Source of the DNA: DASXKD01 sp963703605
Lineage (GTDB): Bacteria > Actinomycetota > Actinomycetes > Streptosporangiales > Streptosporangiaceae
Reading direction: 5' to 3'
NCBI GenBank assembly: GCA_963703605.1
Contig: CAVPFC010000041.1
Coordinates: 62,001 to 126,000, forward strand
DNA length: 64,000 bases
Part shown: piece by piece, positions 8,157 to 16,956 of the stretch
Position numbering within the stretch: position 1 is the stretch's first letter
Layout of the letters: each line of letters opens with the position of its first letter
Made by a program: the position numbers and the translations under genes
Notes under the pieces: generated by a model
Database searches by the model: none
What the model saw: only the letters and a program-made list of their open reading frames with translations
What the model was told of the DNA's origin: nothing

Positions 8157-8684
8157 ATGCCACTGTTTGCTTTCGAGGGCCGTACGCCGGAAGTCAGCCC
8201 CGCGGCGTGGATCGCGCCAACCGCCACTCTCGTGGGCGATGTGCATGTCGAGGCGGAGGCATCCATCTGGTACGGGGCCGTGCTGCGGGGCGACTTCGGG
8301 CCGATCGTCGTACGCCGGGGGGCGAACGTCCAGGACGGGTCGGTGCTCCATGGCGGTGCCGACCCGGTGACCGAGATCGGCGCGGGCGCGACGATCGGTC
8401 ACCTCTGCGTCGTCCACGGCGCGGTCATCGGCACGGAGGCGCTCGTGGGCAACGGCGCCACGGTGCTCGACGGCGTTGTCGTCGGCAGCCGCGCGCTGGT
8501 CGCGGCGGGCGCCACCGTGCCGCCCGGAATGATCATTCCCGATGGCATGCTCGCCGCCGGGGTCCCCGCGCGGGTCATCGGGGAGGTCTCCGGAGGAGCC
8601 AAGCAGTGGGTCGATACCAACCCCGGGCTCTACCGTGAGCTGGCCCGGCGGCACGCGGCCGGCACCGAGCCCGTCACCGGCTAA
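8157..8684 (+). CDS. Gamma-class carbonic anhydrase family protein
   Basis: Left-handed beta-helix protein of 175 residues in the gamma carbonic anhydrase / PaaY-YrdA group. Hexapeptide repeats run from GDVHVEAEASIWYGAVLRGD to PPGMIIPDG. The zinc-binding histidines are in VLHGG and IGHLCVVHG. The C-terminal amphipathic helix (KQWVDTNPGLYRELARR) is usual. ATG at 8157 lacks a strong ribosome site. Many family members bind metal but their activity is uncertain. It is convergent with glgX, two bases apart. Confidence 0.9.
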   Translation: MPLFAFEGRTPEVSPAAWIAPTATLVGDVHVEAEASIWYGAVLRGDFGPIVVRRGANVQDGSVLHGGADPVTEIGAGATIGHLCVVHGAVIGTEALVGNGATVLDGVVVGSRALVAAGATVPPGMIIPDGMLAAGVPARVIGEVSGGAKQWVDTNPGLYRELARRHAAGTEPVTG

Positions 8685-8686
8685 CG

Positions 8687-10834
8687 CTAGCGAGGGCGCG
8701 GCCCGCGGAGCACGGTCACCGACCGTGGGCCGACGGTGATGCGGTCACCCGGTAGGCGCGGCGGTGTTGCCGCGGGCGCGGATGGGTCCGCGGATGGGTC
8801 GTAGCTGTCCATCTCCGCTTGCCACGTCTGCCCGTCACGGGTGCCGGGGACCACGAACTCCAGCGGCCCCCACCAAGCGTTGAAGAGGACCAGGAAGTCG
8901 TCGTCCAGCAGCGCGGTCCCATCCGGCGCGCGGTCGGGGTCATCGGAACCGTCGAGGTAGATGGCCAGGGACAGCGCGCTGGGATCTGCCCAGTCGGCCG
9001 CGGTCATGGGCGTGCCTGCCGGGGTGAACCAGCCAAGCTCGGTGGCCTCCGTCCCGGCGAGGAACCGGCGGCGGCGGAAGACCGGGTGGTCTTTGCGGAA
9101 GGCGATCAGCCGCCGGGTGAAGGCCAGCAGTTCATCGTCGGCCGTGGACCAGTCGAACCAGGTGATTTCGTTGTCCTGGCAGTAGGCGTTGTTGTTTCCT
9201 CGCTGGCTGCGGCCGCGCTCGTCGCCGCCGAGCAGCATGGGCACGCCGAACGACAGCAGCAGCGTGGTGAGCATCGCCCGCGACTGCCGGCTGCGCAGCG
9301 CCACGATGGCCGGATCGCTGGTGGGGCCTTCGGTGCCGCAGTTCCAGGAGCGGTTGTCGTCGGTTCCGTCCCGGTTGGATTCACCGTTGGCCTCGTTGTG
9401 CTTGCCGTCGTAGGAGACCAGGTCCGCCAGGGTGAACCCGTCATGCACGGTGATCAGGTTCACCGAGGCGGTCGGGCGCCGGCGTTCCGTGCCGCTGTAA
9501 AGGTCCGCGGAGCCGCTGAACCGGGTCGCGAACTCGCCGATCCCAATCTGGTGACTGCGCCAGAAGTCACGCATGCTGTCGCGGTATTTGCCATTCCACT
9601 CCCGCCACAGCGGCGGGAAACGCCCCAGGTCGTAGCTGTCCATCTGGCCCACATCCCACGGCTCGGCGATGAGCTTCGCGCGGGACACCACCGGATCCTG
9701 GGCGACGAGGTCAAAGAACGCCGACGCCTGGTCGAACCCGCCGTCCTGGCGGCCCAGCGTCGGCGCAAGGTCGAAACGGAACCCGTCGACCCGCATCTCC
9801 GTGAGCCAGTACCGCAACGAATCCATGATGAGCTGAAGCGCCACGGGCTCCCCCGCGTTCAGCGAGTTGCCGCACCCCGTGGTATCCACGTAACGGCTCG
9901 GATCGCCGGGTTGCAGCCGGTAGTACGCGGTATTGTCCAGCCCACGGAAGCACAGCGTGGGCCCGCCCGGGCCACCTTCGGCGGTGTGGTTGAACACCAC
10001 GTCCAGCAGCACCTCCAATCCCGCCGCGTGCAGCGCGTCCACCATGGCCTTGAACTCGGCGACCTGACCGCCGGGCCGCCCAGCCCGCACCTCCGCCGAG
10101 TAGCCGCCGTGCGGCGCGAAATACCCGATGGTGTTGTAGCCCCAGTAGTTCGTCAGCCCGCGCTGCACCAAGAACTCCTCGGGCACGTTCTGGTGCACCG
10201 GCAGCAGTTCAACGGCGGTGACGCCGAGGTCCACCAGGTAACCGATGGCGGCCTCGTGCGCGAGTCCGGCGTAGGTACCGCGCAGTTGCGCGGGCACTCC
10301 AGGGTGGGCCATCGTGAACCCCTTGACGTGCACCTCGTAGATGACCGTGTCGGAGTAGCGCGGACTCACCGGGCGGCGGCCGGCCCAGGCGAACTGCGGG
10401 TCCACGACCAGACTCCGCGGCACGTGCCCGGCGGAGTCGAGCGTGCTCGGCGCTCCGGAGTTGCCTATCGCGTAAGCCAGCACCTCCGGGCCGAACGCAA
10501 CCTCACCGCTGATTGCCCGGGCATAGGGGTCGAGCAGCAGCTTCGCCGGATTGCAATGCACGCCCCGCCTGGGATCGTAGGGCCCCGTCACCCGGTACCC
10601 GTATGCCTGCCCCGGCCCCACCCCGGGCACGAAACCATGCCAGACGCCGGCGTCGTAGTCCGCCAGCGGTATCCGGGTTTCGGTGCCCGCGTCGTCGAAC
10701 AGGCACAGCGTGACCGCGTCAGCCACGGCGGAGGCGACGGCGAAGTTCGTGCCAGCGGCCGAGGGTGTCGCACCAAGCGGGAACTGGCTGCCCGGAAGGG
10801 CGCCCAGCGTCCCGGATTCCGATATGGCAGCCAC
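8687..10834 (-). CDS. glgX: Glycogen debranching enzyme GlgX
   Basis: GH13 isoamylase-type enzyme of 715 residues that removes alpha-1,6 branches from glycogen trimmed by phosphorylase. An N-terminal CBM48-like region (FPLGATPSAAGTNFAV) precedes the barrel. Conserved regions are DVVFNHT, the nucleophile in DGFRFDLAPTLGR, the acid in LIAEPWD, and TVHDGFTLADLVSYD. The family-typical KHNEANGE segment follows. The GTG start at 10834 has AGGAGGT nine bases upstream. No other glycogen gene is adjacent. Confidence 0.95.
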   Translation of the reverse strand: MAAISESGTLGALPGSQFPLGATPSAAGTNFAVASAVADAVTLCLFDDAGTETRIPLADYDAGVWHGFVPGVGPGQAYGYRVTGPYDPRRGVHCNPAKLLLDPYARAISGEVAFGPEVLAYAIGNSGAPSTLDSAGHVPRSLVVDPQFAWAGRRPVSPRYSDTVIYEVHVKGFTMAHPGVPAQLRGTYAGLAHEAAIGYLVDLGVTAVELLPVHQNVPEEFLVQRGLTNYWGYNTIGYFAPHGGYSAEVRAGRPGGQVAEFKAMVDALHAAGLEVLLDVVFNHTAEGGPGGPTLCFRGLDNTAYYRLQPGDPSRYVDTTGCGNSLNAGEPVALQLIMDSLRYWLTEMRVDGFRFDLAPTLGRQDGGFDQASAFFDLVAQDPVVSRAKLIAEPWDVGQMDSYDLGRFPPLWREWNGKYRDSMRDFWRSHQIGIGEFATRFSGSADLYSGTERRRPTASVNLITVHDGFTLADLVSYDGKHNEANGESNRDGTDDNRSWNCGTEGPTSDPAIVALRSRQSRAMLTTLLLSFGVPMLLGGDERGRSQRGNNNAYCQDNEITWFDWSTADDELLAFTRRLIAFRKDHPVFRRRRFLAGTEATELGWFTPAGTPMTAADWADPSALSLAIYLDGSDDPDRAPDGTALLDDDFLVLFNAWWGPLEFVVPGTRDGQTWQAEMDSYDPSADPSAPAATPPRLPGDRITVGPRSVTVLRGPRPR

Positions 10835-10902
10835 CGCAGCGCTACCTCCTGCCCCGTCAGTGAACTGCTCGGATAATAGCCGTCACCTTCAGCGAGCGTT
10901 AC

Positions 10903-10927
10903 TACCGTGGTGCGAACTACCACGGTA
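10903..10927. promoter_or_regulatory. Toxin-antitoxin operator/promoter
   Basis: Perfect 9-bp inverted repeat TACCGTGGT-N7-ACCACGGTA. The right arm overlaps TATCCT (10926-10931), a -10-like hexamer placed so that transcription would begin at or next to the antitoxin GTG (10938). This suggests a leaderless transcript repressed by the antitoxin itself. Confidence 0.65.
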
Positions 10928-10937
10928 TCCTTGGACT

Positions 10938-11183
10938 GTGAAGGTGGACAAATTGAGCATCTCGTTCGAGCCGGAACTCGGCGACGCGGTCCGGTCGGCG
11001 GCAGCTCAGGCTGGGAAACCGCTGTCAGCCTGGCTCGCGGAGGCGGCGGCGAGCAAGCTCCGGGCCGAGGCGCTCGCCGAGTTCCTGGAAGGCTGGGAAG
11101 CCGAACACGGCGTGCTCACCACCGAGGAGGTCGCCAGGGCCGAGCGTGAGCTGGGCTTGGCGGCTGGCGATAACGCGGCGTGA
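10938..11183 (+). CDS. Antitoxin, ribbon-helix-helix-like
   Basis: Small protein of 81 residues. The N-terminus (KVDKLSISFEPELGDAVRSA) has the strand-helix pattern of RHH/CopG-type DNA-binding antitoxins, followed by acidic helices (AEFLEGWEAEHGVLTTEEVA) that would neutralise a PIN toxin. GTG at 10938 fits a leaderless start below the palindrome. The stop overlaps the toxin start by four bases (GTGA), the usual arrangement. Name of the specific family is uncertain. Confidence 0.75.
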   Translation: MKVDKLSISFEPELGDAVRSAAAQAGKPLSAWLAEAAASKLRAEALAEFLEGWEAEHGVLTTEEVARAERELGLAAGDNAA

Positions 11184-11563
11184 GCGCGCTGATCCTTGAC
11201 GCGGGCGCGCTGCTGTCGGTAGACCGCGACGATCGCGCGATGATTGCCAGGCTCCGGGTCGCGCACCAGAACGGGCTGGAGTTGCGCAGTAACGCGATGG
11301 TCGTGGCTCAGGTGTGGCGTGACCGGCGCGGCCGCCAGGCGAACCTGGCCCGGGTGCTGCGGGCGGTCGACGTGCGCGCGGTGAGTCACAGCGATGGCCG
11401 CGAAGCAGGAGTACTGCTAGCCGAATCGGGCACCACCGATCCGATCGACGCAACCGTGGCACTGCTTGCCGCGTCCGGCGACCGGATCCTCACCAGCGAC
11501 CCCGAAGACCTGGCCCGGCTTGTAGCCGCGGCCCGCAACCGCGCCGTCATCGTCCCGTGCTAA
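11180..11563 (+). CDS. PIN-domain toxin (VapC-like)
   Basis: PIN-domain ribonuclease of 127 residues, the toxin of the pair. Acidic residues of the metal site are seen in LILDAG near the start, TTDPIDATVALLA, and ILTSDPEDL; the second acidic position usually found after the RSNA segment is not obvious (NAMVVAQVWRD). It is translationally coupled to the antitoxin through GTGA. Targets of such toxins are commonly tRNA or rRNA; none can be predicted here. Confidence 0.85.
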   Translation: MSALILDAGALLSVDRDDRAMIARLRVAHQNGLELRSNAMVVAQVWRDRRGRQANLARVLRAVDVRAVSHSDGREAGVLLAESGTTDPIDATVALLAASGDRILTSDPEDLARLVAAARNRAVIVPC

Positions 11564-11590
11564 ATGTGGCGCACGGCTGGCGGCCGCCGG

Positions 11591-12379
11591 TCAGGCCAGG
11601 TACCCGATCAGGGCTGGCAGGCCGGCGAAGGACTCAAGGACGTGGTCGGGGGTGCCACTGGCGTTCCGGTGGGTGCTGGGCAGGTACTTGCCGGTCTTGA
11701 CCAGCACTCCGGTCAGCCCGTGGCGCTGGGCGGCGAGCACGTCGGACTCGATGTCGTCGCCCACCATGAGCGTGTGCGCCGCGTCGGCGCCCAGGTGGGC
11801 CAGCGCGGTGGCGAAGAACGCCGCGGCGGGCTTGCCGACCACCTCGGCCCGGATGCCCGCCGCCCCCTCCAGGCCGGTCACGAACGCCCCGCTGTCCAGT
11901 TGCAGGCCCTCGCTGGTGCGCCAGTACCAGCCACGGTGCATGGCGACCAGCGCGGCACCGCCGTGGAGGTGGCCGAACGCCCGGTTGAGCGCCTGGTAGC
12001 TGAACTCCGGGCCGGCCCCGCCGAGCAGCACCACGTCCACCGGATCAGGGTCGTCGCCGCGGACGAGGGTCACGCCCGCCAGATCCTCCGTGATGTCCCC
12101 GCTGTTGAGCAGCAGGCACCTGGCGCCCGGGTAGTGGTCGTTCAGGTAGGCGGCGGCGATCGCCGGGGCGGTGAGGATGTCCCCGGCGCCGACCGGGAAG
12201 CCGGCCTCGGCCAGAGCCGCCGCGATCGATGCCCGCGGGCGGGAGGTGGTGTTGGTGACCAGCGCCAACGGCAGGGCCGCCGAGCGCAGCGAGCGCAGCG
12301 CCGCCACCGTTCCCGGCAGCGGCCGCCACGACACGGTCAGCACACCGTCGATGTCGATCAGCACCGCGCCCACGCGCAT
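11591..12379 (-). CDS. HAD-superfamily hydrolase, class IIA (NagD/LHPP-like)
   Basis: Haloacid-dehalogenase phosphatase of 262 residues. Motif I is LIDIDGVL with the nucleophile and acid aspartates; motif II is ALVTNTTSRP; motif III lysine is in AEVVGKP; motif IV is TLMVGDDIESD. The cap is of the IIA type as in NagD, PGP and LHPP. ATG at 12379 has only a weak ribosome site. It is divergent from the SDR at 12470. Likely a phosphatase of small phosphorylated metabolites. Confidence 0.88.
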   Translation of the reverse strand: MRVGAVLIDIDGVLTVSWRPLPGTVAALRSLRSAALPLALVTNTTSRPRASIAAALAEAGFPVGAGDILTAPAIAAAYLNDHYPGARCLLLNSGDITEDLAGVTLVRGDDPDPVDVVLLGGAGPEFSYQALNRAFGHLHGGAALVAMHRGWYWRTSEGLQLDSGAFVTGLEGAAGIRAEVVGKPAAAFFATALAHLGADAAHTLMVGDDIESDVLAAQRHGLTGVLVKTGKYLPSTHRNASGTPDHVLESFAGLPALIGYLA

Positions 12380-12469
12380 GCCGTGACCATAGCCCCACCC
12401 GCAGCACCAGCCCAAGACGGCACAATGGCGCGAGACCAGCAGCGGGACCGGCGGACGGGAGGAGAGGCG

Positions 12470-13222
12470 ATGCGGTTCGCGGACACGACGGTCATCATCA
12501 CCGGGGCGGCGGGCGGGCTGGGGTCCGCCATGGCCGAGGCGTTCGCCGCCGAGGGCGGGCGGGTTGCCATCGTCGATCTGCCCGGCAGCGCGGGCGCCCG
12601 GGTCGCTGACCGGATCAACTCCTCCGGCGCACCCGGGAGCGCGTTCTTCGTGGCCTGCGACCTGACGGACCTGGCCGGCGCAGGCGAGGTGATGCGGGGC
12701 ATCGCCGCCGACGGCGGCGTGGGCGTGCTGGTGAACAACGCCGCGATCTACCCCAGCAAGCCGGCCGCGGACTTCTCGATCGCCGAATGGCACGCCGTGC
12801 AGCGGGTCGACGTGGACGCGGCCTTCGTGTGCGCCCAGGCGGTGCTGCCCGCGATGCGGGCAGCAGGCGCTGGCCGCATCGTGAACATCTCCAGCAACAC
12901 CTTCTTCGGCGCGCTGGCCCGGCTCGCGCCGTACGTCACCGCCAAGGCGGCCCTGGTGGGGCTGACCCGCGCGCTGGCCCGCGAGTGGGGCGAGGACGGG
13001 ATCACGGTCAACGCCATCGCGCCCGGGGCGTTCCCGACCGCCGCCGAGGAGATCCACCCCGACCGCGAGGGCTACAACGCCTACGTGCTGGCCCAGCAGT
13101 CGGTGAAGCGGCGCGGCGTACCGGCGGATGTCGCCAACGCCGTGCTGTTCTTGTCCGCGCCGGAAAGCTCCTTCATCACCGGCCAGCTCCTGTGTGTAGA
13201 CGGCGGCTGGATAATGCACTAA
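12470..13222 (+). CDS. SDR family NAD(P)-dependent oxidoreductase
   Basis: Classical SDR of 250 residues with an intact site: TGAAGGLG cofactor motif, NNAA, the serine in NISSN, and YVTAK with catalytic Tyr and Lys. The C-terminus ends CVDGGWIMH. ATG at 12470 has GGGAGGAGAGG directly upstream. It starts 91 bases from the HAD gene on the opposite strand and lies just upstream of the large beta-solenoid protein. Substrate unknown. Confidence 0.9.
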   Translation: MRFADTTVIITGAAGGLGSAMAEAFAAEGGRVAIVDLPGSAGARVADRINSSGAPGSAFFVACDLTDLAGAGEVMRGIAADGGVGVLVNNAAIYPSKPAADFSIAEWHAVQRVDVDAAFVCAQAVLPAMRAAGAGRIVNISSNTFFGALARLAPYVTAKAALVGLTRALAREWGEDGITVNAIAPGAFPTAAEEIHPDREGYNAYVLAQQSVKRRGVPADVANAVLFLSAPESSFITGQLLCVDGGWIMH

Positions 13223-13252
13223 TCCAACGGCCGCAGCGTGCATCATCGCTAT

Positions 13253-15628
13253 ATGAGCACTGCGCCGCAGGATCAGCGGGGAAATCTGGCGGAAGCTCTC
13301 TCGCCGACGGAAAAGCGGGTGTGGGCAGCGTTCCCGAGGGGCGTGCAGGTGGACCTGCGCGCGGGTAATCCGCTGTCGGACAATCCACAGGACACCAGTT
13401 CATGGAGCGAGTCGAGGCGGATACGTGGCGAGGTCCTGGCGGCGCTGCTGCTCGGCGCCTGCGATCCGGTACCCGGGTGCGCGCCCGCACTCCGGCTCAT
13501 TGGTGCTCTCGTGGTTGGGGACATCGACCTCAAGCAAGCGGTAGTGCAGGCTCCGCTCGAACTGACCCACTGCCGCATCACCGATGTGGTCCGCCTCAAC
13601 GCCGCGACGCTGCGCAGCGTGGATCTCAGTAATACCTACTTGTCGTGGTTCAATGCGGAATCCGCGACCATCGATGGGTATTTGTCGCTGGTAGGGTGCC
13701 GGTGCGATGGCGAAATCCGGCTCATAGGAGTACATGTCACCAGCAGTCTGGTGCTGACTAACGCCGAGCTGAGCAGCACGTACGGCCTGCCGCTCACAAT
13801 GGATAGCGCACAAATCGACGGGGGGATCAACTGCGTGAACGCCAGCATTGCTGGCGAAGCCCGCCTCCTCGATGTGCACATCAGCGGCCAACTGGATCTC
13901 ACCGGCGCAAAGCTGAACAGCCCGAACGGACGGTCGATCAGCCTGGATCGCGCAAAGCTCGACGGGGGAATGTACTGCTCAGGCATGACGGCAACCGGTC
14001 AGCTCCGGCTTCTGGGAACGCAGGTCGCTGGTGAGTTGACAATGAACGGGGCATCCGTAGAGAATGCCCAGGGCGTGGCGATCGAAGGGTTCGGCCTGTC
14101 GGTAGCTGGCAGCATGTTCTGTCAGCGTTTTCACGCTCGGGGAGAGGTGCGCTTTGTAGGCGCCCACATTACCGGCCAGCTCGATTTCAATGGTGCAAAT
14201 TTTGAAAACCGGGGGGGCAATGCACTGGCAGCGGATGGCTTGACTGTCGACGGCGGCACCTTCTGCGGAGCCGGTTTTCACGCGACCGGTGCGGTCAGGC
14301 TGCCGCATGCCCAGCTGAGCAAACAGGTAACGATGAGTGGCGGCGCGCATTTCGAAAACCCCGGCGGTGTCGCGCTACAGGCCCAGGGCTTGACGCTCAA
14401 TGGCGACCTCGTAGGTGAAGGTGCCCAGGTGGACGGGGAACTGCGGCTGGCCGGCAGCACCATCACCGGACAGCTTGATCTCCGCAATGCCAAACTTGAC
14501 AACCGCGGCGATACCGCCGTGGATCTTGATGGCTCGGTCGTCGGCCAGGACGTACTGCTCACCAAGGCGCACCTGATTGGTGAACTCCGTCTGCTGGACG
14601 CCCGACTCGGCGCCCAGCTATTGCTGACCGAGGCGGAACTGGAGAACGACGGGGGCGTCGCCCTGCTGGCCGACCGGGTGGCTATCGCGGCTGGGTTGTT
14701 TGGCCATGGCCTTCGGGTCACCGGCATGGTCAGAGTCGGCGCGGCTCATATCGCCGGGCAGCTATCCCTGACCGACGCACGGCTGGAGCAGCGCCGCGAC
14801 GGCACAGCGCTGCACGGGGAGCGGCTCAGCGTCGGTGACATGCTCTGCCAAGGTACCTTCCACGCTGTCGGTGAGATCCGGCTCGTGGGTGCTCAAATAG
14901 CCGGTCAGCTCGGCATGCAGGGCGCGCACCTGGAGAGTGCGAACTACCCCGCGCTGAATTTCCAGCAGGCCACTTCGGATTCACTCTGGCTGGCCGGAGT
15001 GACGATAACCAGCGGGATCATCGACCTGACCGCGGCCAAGGTCGCCACCTTGTACGACAAGCCACCGGACTGGCCGTCGGCCCGTAAGGACGGCTTCGAG
15101 TATGCCGACCTGCAACCTTCCGTGGCGGCCAGCGGCGAAGCCGGGCGCCTGGAGTGGCTCTCGCGCAGCCCCGAGGGATACCGCCCGCAGCCGTACGAAC
15201 AACTCGCGGCCTACTACCGCAAACTAGGCAACGACCAAGAGGCCCGTACCGTGCTGCTGGCCAAGCAGCGGCGACGCCGCACGGAGAGCCCGCTGGCCAT
15301 CAGGCTGTTTGGGTATGTCCTCGACATCCTGGTCGGCTACGGCTACCGCCCGTTGCGCGCGTTTGGCTGGCTGGTCTTCCTGCTTGCCTTCGGCAGCCTG
15401 TACTTCGCGGCGAACCATCCGGCCCCGGTCGACCCGGCACATCACCCTTACTTCCAGCCGGTCCTGTATGCGGCAAGCCTGATCATCCCGGTCGTCAATC
15501 TTGGTGAGAATGACGCCTGGAACAACTCGGGCCTGCCCCAGTGGGTCGCCGCGTTCCTGATCGCCATGGGCTGGATCCTGGCAACGGCTGTCGTAGCCGC
15601 CATCACACGGGTCCTGACTCGTAACTAG
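13253..15628 (+). CDS. Large repeat (beta-solenoid) protein with C-terminal membrane helices
   Basis: Protein of 791 residues. From about residue 85 to 600 it consists of repeats of roughly 47 residues built round GQLDL..A.LxN.xGxAL...GL.V.G and GEIRLxGA, a pattern of short strands and turns expected to form a right-handed beta-helix. Then come LEWLSRSPEGYRPQPYEQLA, the helix RKLGNDQEARTVLLAKQRRR, and two or three membrane helices (FGWLVFLLAFGSLYFAA, VLYAASLIIPVVNL, WVAAFLIAMGWILATAVVAA). Similar actinobacterial proteins carry vague oxidoreductase names, with no visible support for that. No ribosome site is seen before ATG 13253. Probably a membrane-anchored cytosolic scaffold. Confidence 0.8.
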   Translation: MSTAPQDQRGNLAEALSPTEKRVWAAFPRGVQVDLRAGNPLSDNPQDTSSWSESRRIRGEVLAALLLGACDPVPGCAPALRLIGALVVGDIDLKQAVVQAPLELTHCRITDVVRLNAATLRSVDLSNTYLSWFNAESATIDGYLSLVGCRCDGEIRLIGVHVTSSLVLTNAELSSTYGLPLTMDSAQIDGGINCVNASIAGEARLLDVHISGQLDLTGAKLNSPNGRSISLDRAKLDGGMYCSGMTATGQLRLLGTQVAGELTMNGASVENAQGVAIEGFGLSVAGSMFCQRFHARGEVRFVGAHITGQLDFNGANFENRGGNALAADGLTVDGGTFCGAGFHATGAVRLPHAQLSKQVTMSGGAHFENPGGVALQAQGLTLNGDLVGEGAQVDGELRLAGSTITGQLDLRNAKLDNRGDTAVDLDGSVVGQDVLLTKAHLIGELRLLDARLGAQLLLTEAELENDGGVALLADRVAIAAGLFGHGLRVTGMVRVGAAHIAGQLSLTDARLEQRRDGTALHGERLSVGDMLCQGTFHAVGEIRLVGAQIAGQLGMQGAHLESANYPALNFQQATSDSLWLAGVTITSGIIDLTAAKVATLYDKPPDWPSARKDGFEYADLQPSVAASGEAGRLEWLSRSPEGYRPQPYEQLAAYYRKLGNDQEARTVLLAKQRRRRTESPLAIRLFGYVLDILVGYGYRPLRAFGWLVFLLAFGSLYFAANHPAPVDPAHHPYFQPVLYAASLIIPVVNLGENDAWNNSGLPQWVAAFLIAMGWILATAVVAAITRVLTRN

Positions 15629-15787
15629 CCAGCTCATCTGCGGCGGGCACGCATACGTGACCGCGTGGCACGGCGGCATTGCGCCCTTGAACGCGGTCGC
15701 TCCTGAGAGGCGATGAGCCGACCACGTCGAATCAGCGGGCCCGGGGGTGTCGTAAGGGTGAGGACATGCAGGCCGTAGCGGAGGCAG

Positions 15788-15850
15788 ATGCGCCGCGAGG
15801 GCGCGCAGCTCGAAACGCTGAAGAAGGTGCTGGAACAGGCCATACGGTGA
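15788..15850 (+). CDS. Very short ORF with a strong ribosome site (20 residues)
   Basis: MRREGAQLETLKKVLEQAIR, preceded by CGGAGGCAG directly before the ATG and with an upstream in-frame TAG. The peptide looks like one amphipathic helix. It may be a microprotein, or the last codons of a decayed gene. It lies in the 258-base gap between the repeat protein and the beta-lactamase-like pseudogene, where I see nothing else. Confidence 0.2.
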   Translation: MRREGAQLETLKKVLEQAIR

Positions 15851-15886
15851 ACCCGCCGCTGGCCACCCCGGCCGCGGCCGGCCCGG

Positions 15887-16955
15887 TCAGCCCGGCGCCT
15901 TGGGGTGGAACACGCCCAGGGGCTGGGCCACCAGGCGGGTGACCGCGCCGGTCTCGTCCAGCTCGAACTCGGCGGTGATGCCCGGGTGGCCCTTCACCTC
16001 GAAGCGCAGGCCGCGTCCCGGCAGCAGCTCCAGGGGCGGGGCGCCGGGCGCGGTGACGGTCAGCACGTGGCCCGCCCGCTGCGTGACCACCACCTCGATC
16101 GGGCCCATGGCGTGAACCAGTCGAATGGCTCAAGGCCGAGCAGCTCGTCGAGCATGCGGTAGGCGACGACCGGCGCCATGGCGCTGGAGGAGGTGTTGGT
16201 CAGCACGGCGACGCCGATGCCGTCGTCAGGCAGCAGCATGCACTCGGCCTGAAACCCGTCGATGCCACCGGCGTGCTCCACGAGCCGATGGTCGCGGTAG
16301 CGGCCGATCAGCCAGCCCAGCCCGTAGGCGTGCCGGGTGGACGCTGGGAAGGTGCGGTTCTCCGGCACCACCATGTGCGGCTCCTGCTGGCGGCCACGGT
16401 GGCCGGCGACATGACGGCCCGGCCGTCCACCTGCCCCCCGTTTAGCTGGGCCAGCAGCCACCGGGCCAGGTCGGCGGCACACGAGCTGAGCCCGCCGGCC
16501 GGCGTCATGGCCGGCATCGGCCGCGGCGGGAGCGGCGCGACGACGCCCTGGCGGCGTTCGTAGCCGGTGGCGTGGTCCGGGTCCGCGCTCAGACCCTCGG
16601 TGGAGGTGCTGGACCGGCCCATGCCCAGCGGCTCCAGCAGCCGGGAGCGCAGGTAGTCCTCCCAGCGGGTCCCGGAGAGCGTCTCCACGACGTGCCCCGC
16701 CACCAGGTACCCGAGGTTGCAGTACTGGAATTCCTGGCGCAGATCCTTGCTGAGGGGCAGGAAGCGCAGCCGGCGGACCAGTTCGGCACGGGACAGGTCC
16801 AGGTGGCCGACCCACGCCAGATCGTGCCGGGGCAGGCCGGACCGGTGCGCGAGCAGATCGACGACGGTCAGCCGGTCGCTGACCACGAGGTCGTGCAGCC
16901 GCAGGTCCGGCAGGTAATCGCGGAGCGGGCGGTCCCACTCCCACTCGTCCTGCCG
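15887..16955 (-). pseudogene. Serine beta-lactamase/esterase (S12 family), multiply broken
   Basis: Homologous segments are spread over three frames. The first (to about 16385) carries the tyrosine motif region FQYCNLGYLVAGHVVE and MTPAGGLSSCAADLARWLL. The second has YGLGWLIGRYRDHRLVEHAG, the HxG-type motif, to LDELLGLEPFDW. The third holds a C-terminal beta domain (GPIEVVVTQRAGHVL onward). The N-terminus with the catalytic SxxK is gone: homology starts right at the stop of the dehydrogenase gene. One frameshift lies near 16385 and a junction near 16110 has lost linker residues. It cannot encode an active enzyme. Confidence 0.8.
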
Positions 16956-16956
16956 G

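Noticed and set aside
11564..12470. Plus-strand frame joined upstream of the SDR at 12470
   Set aside because: The part before 12470 is the mirror of the HAD hydrolase; the SDR has its own ribosome site and start.
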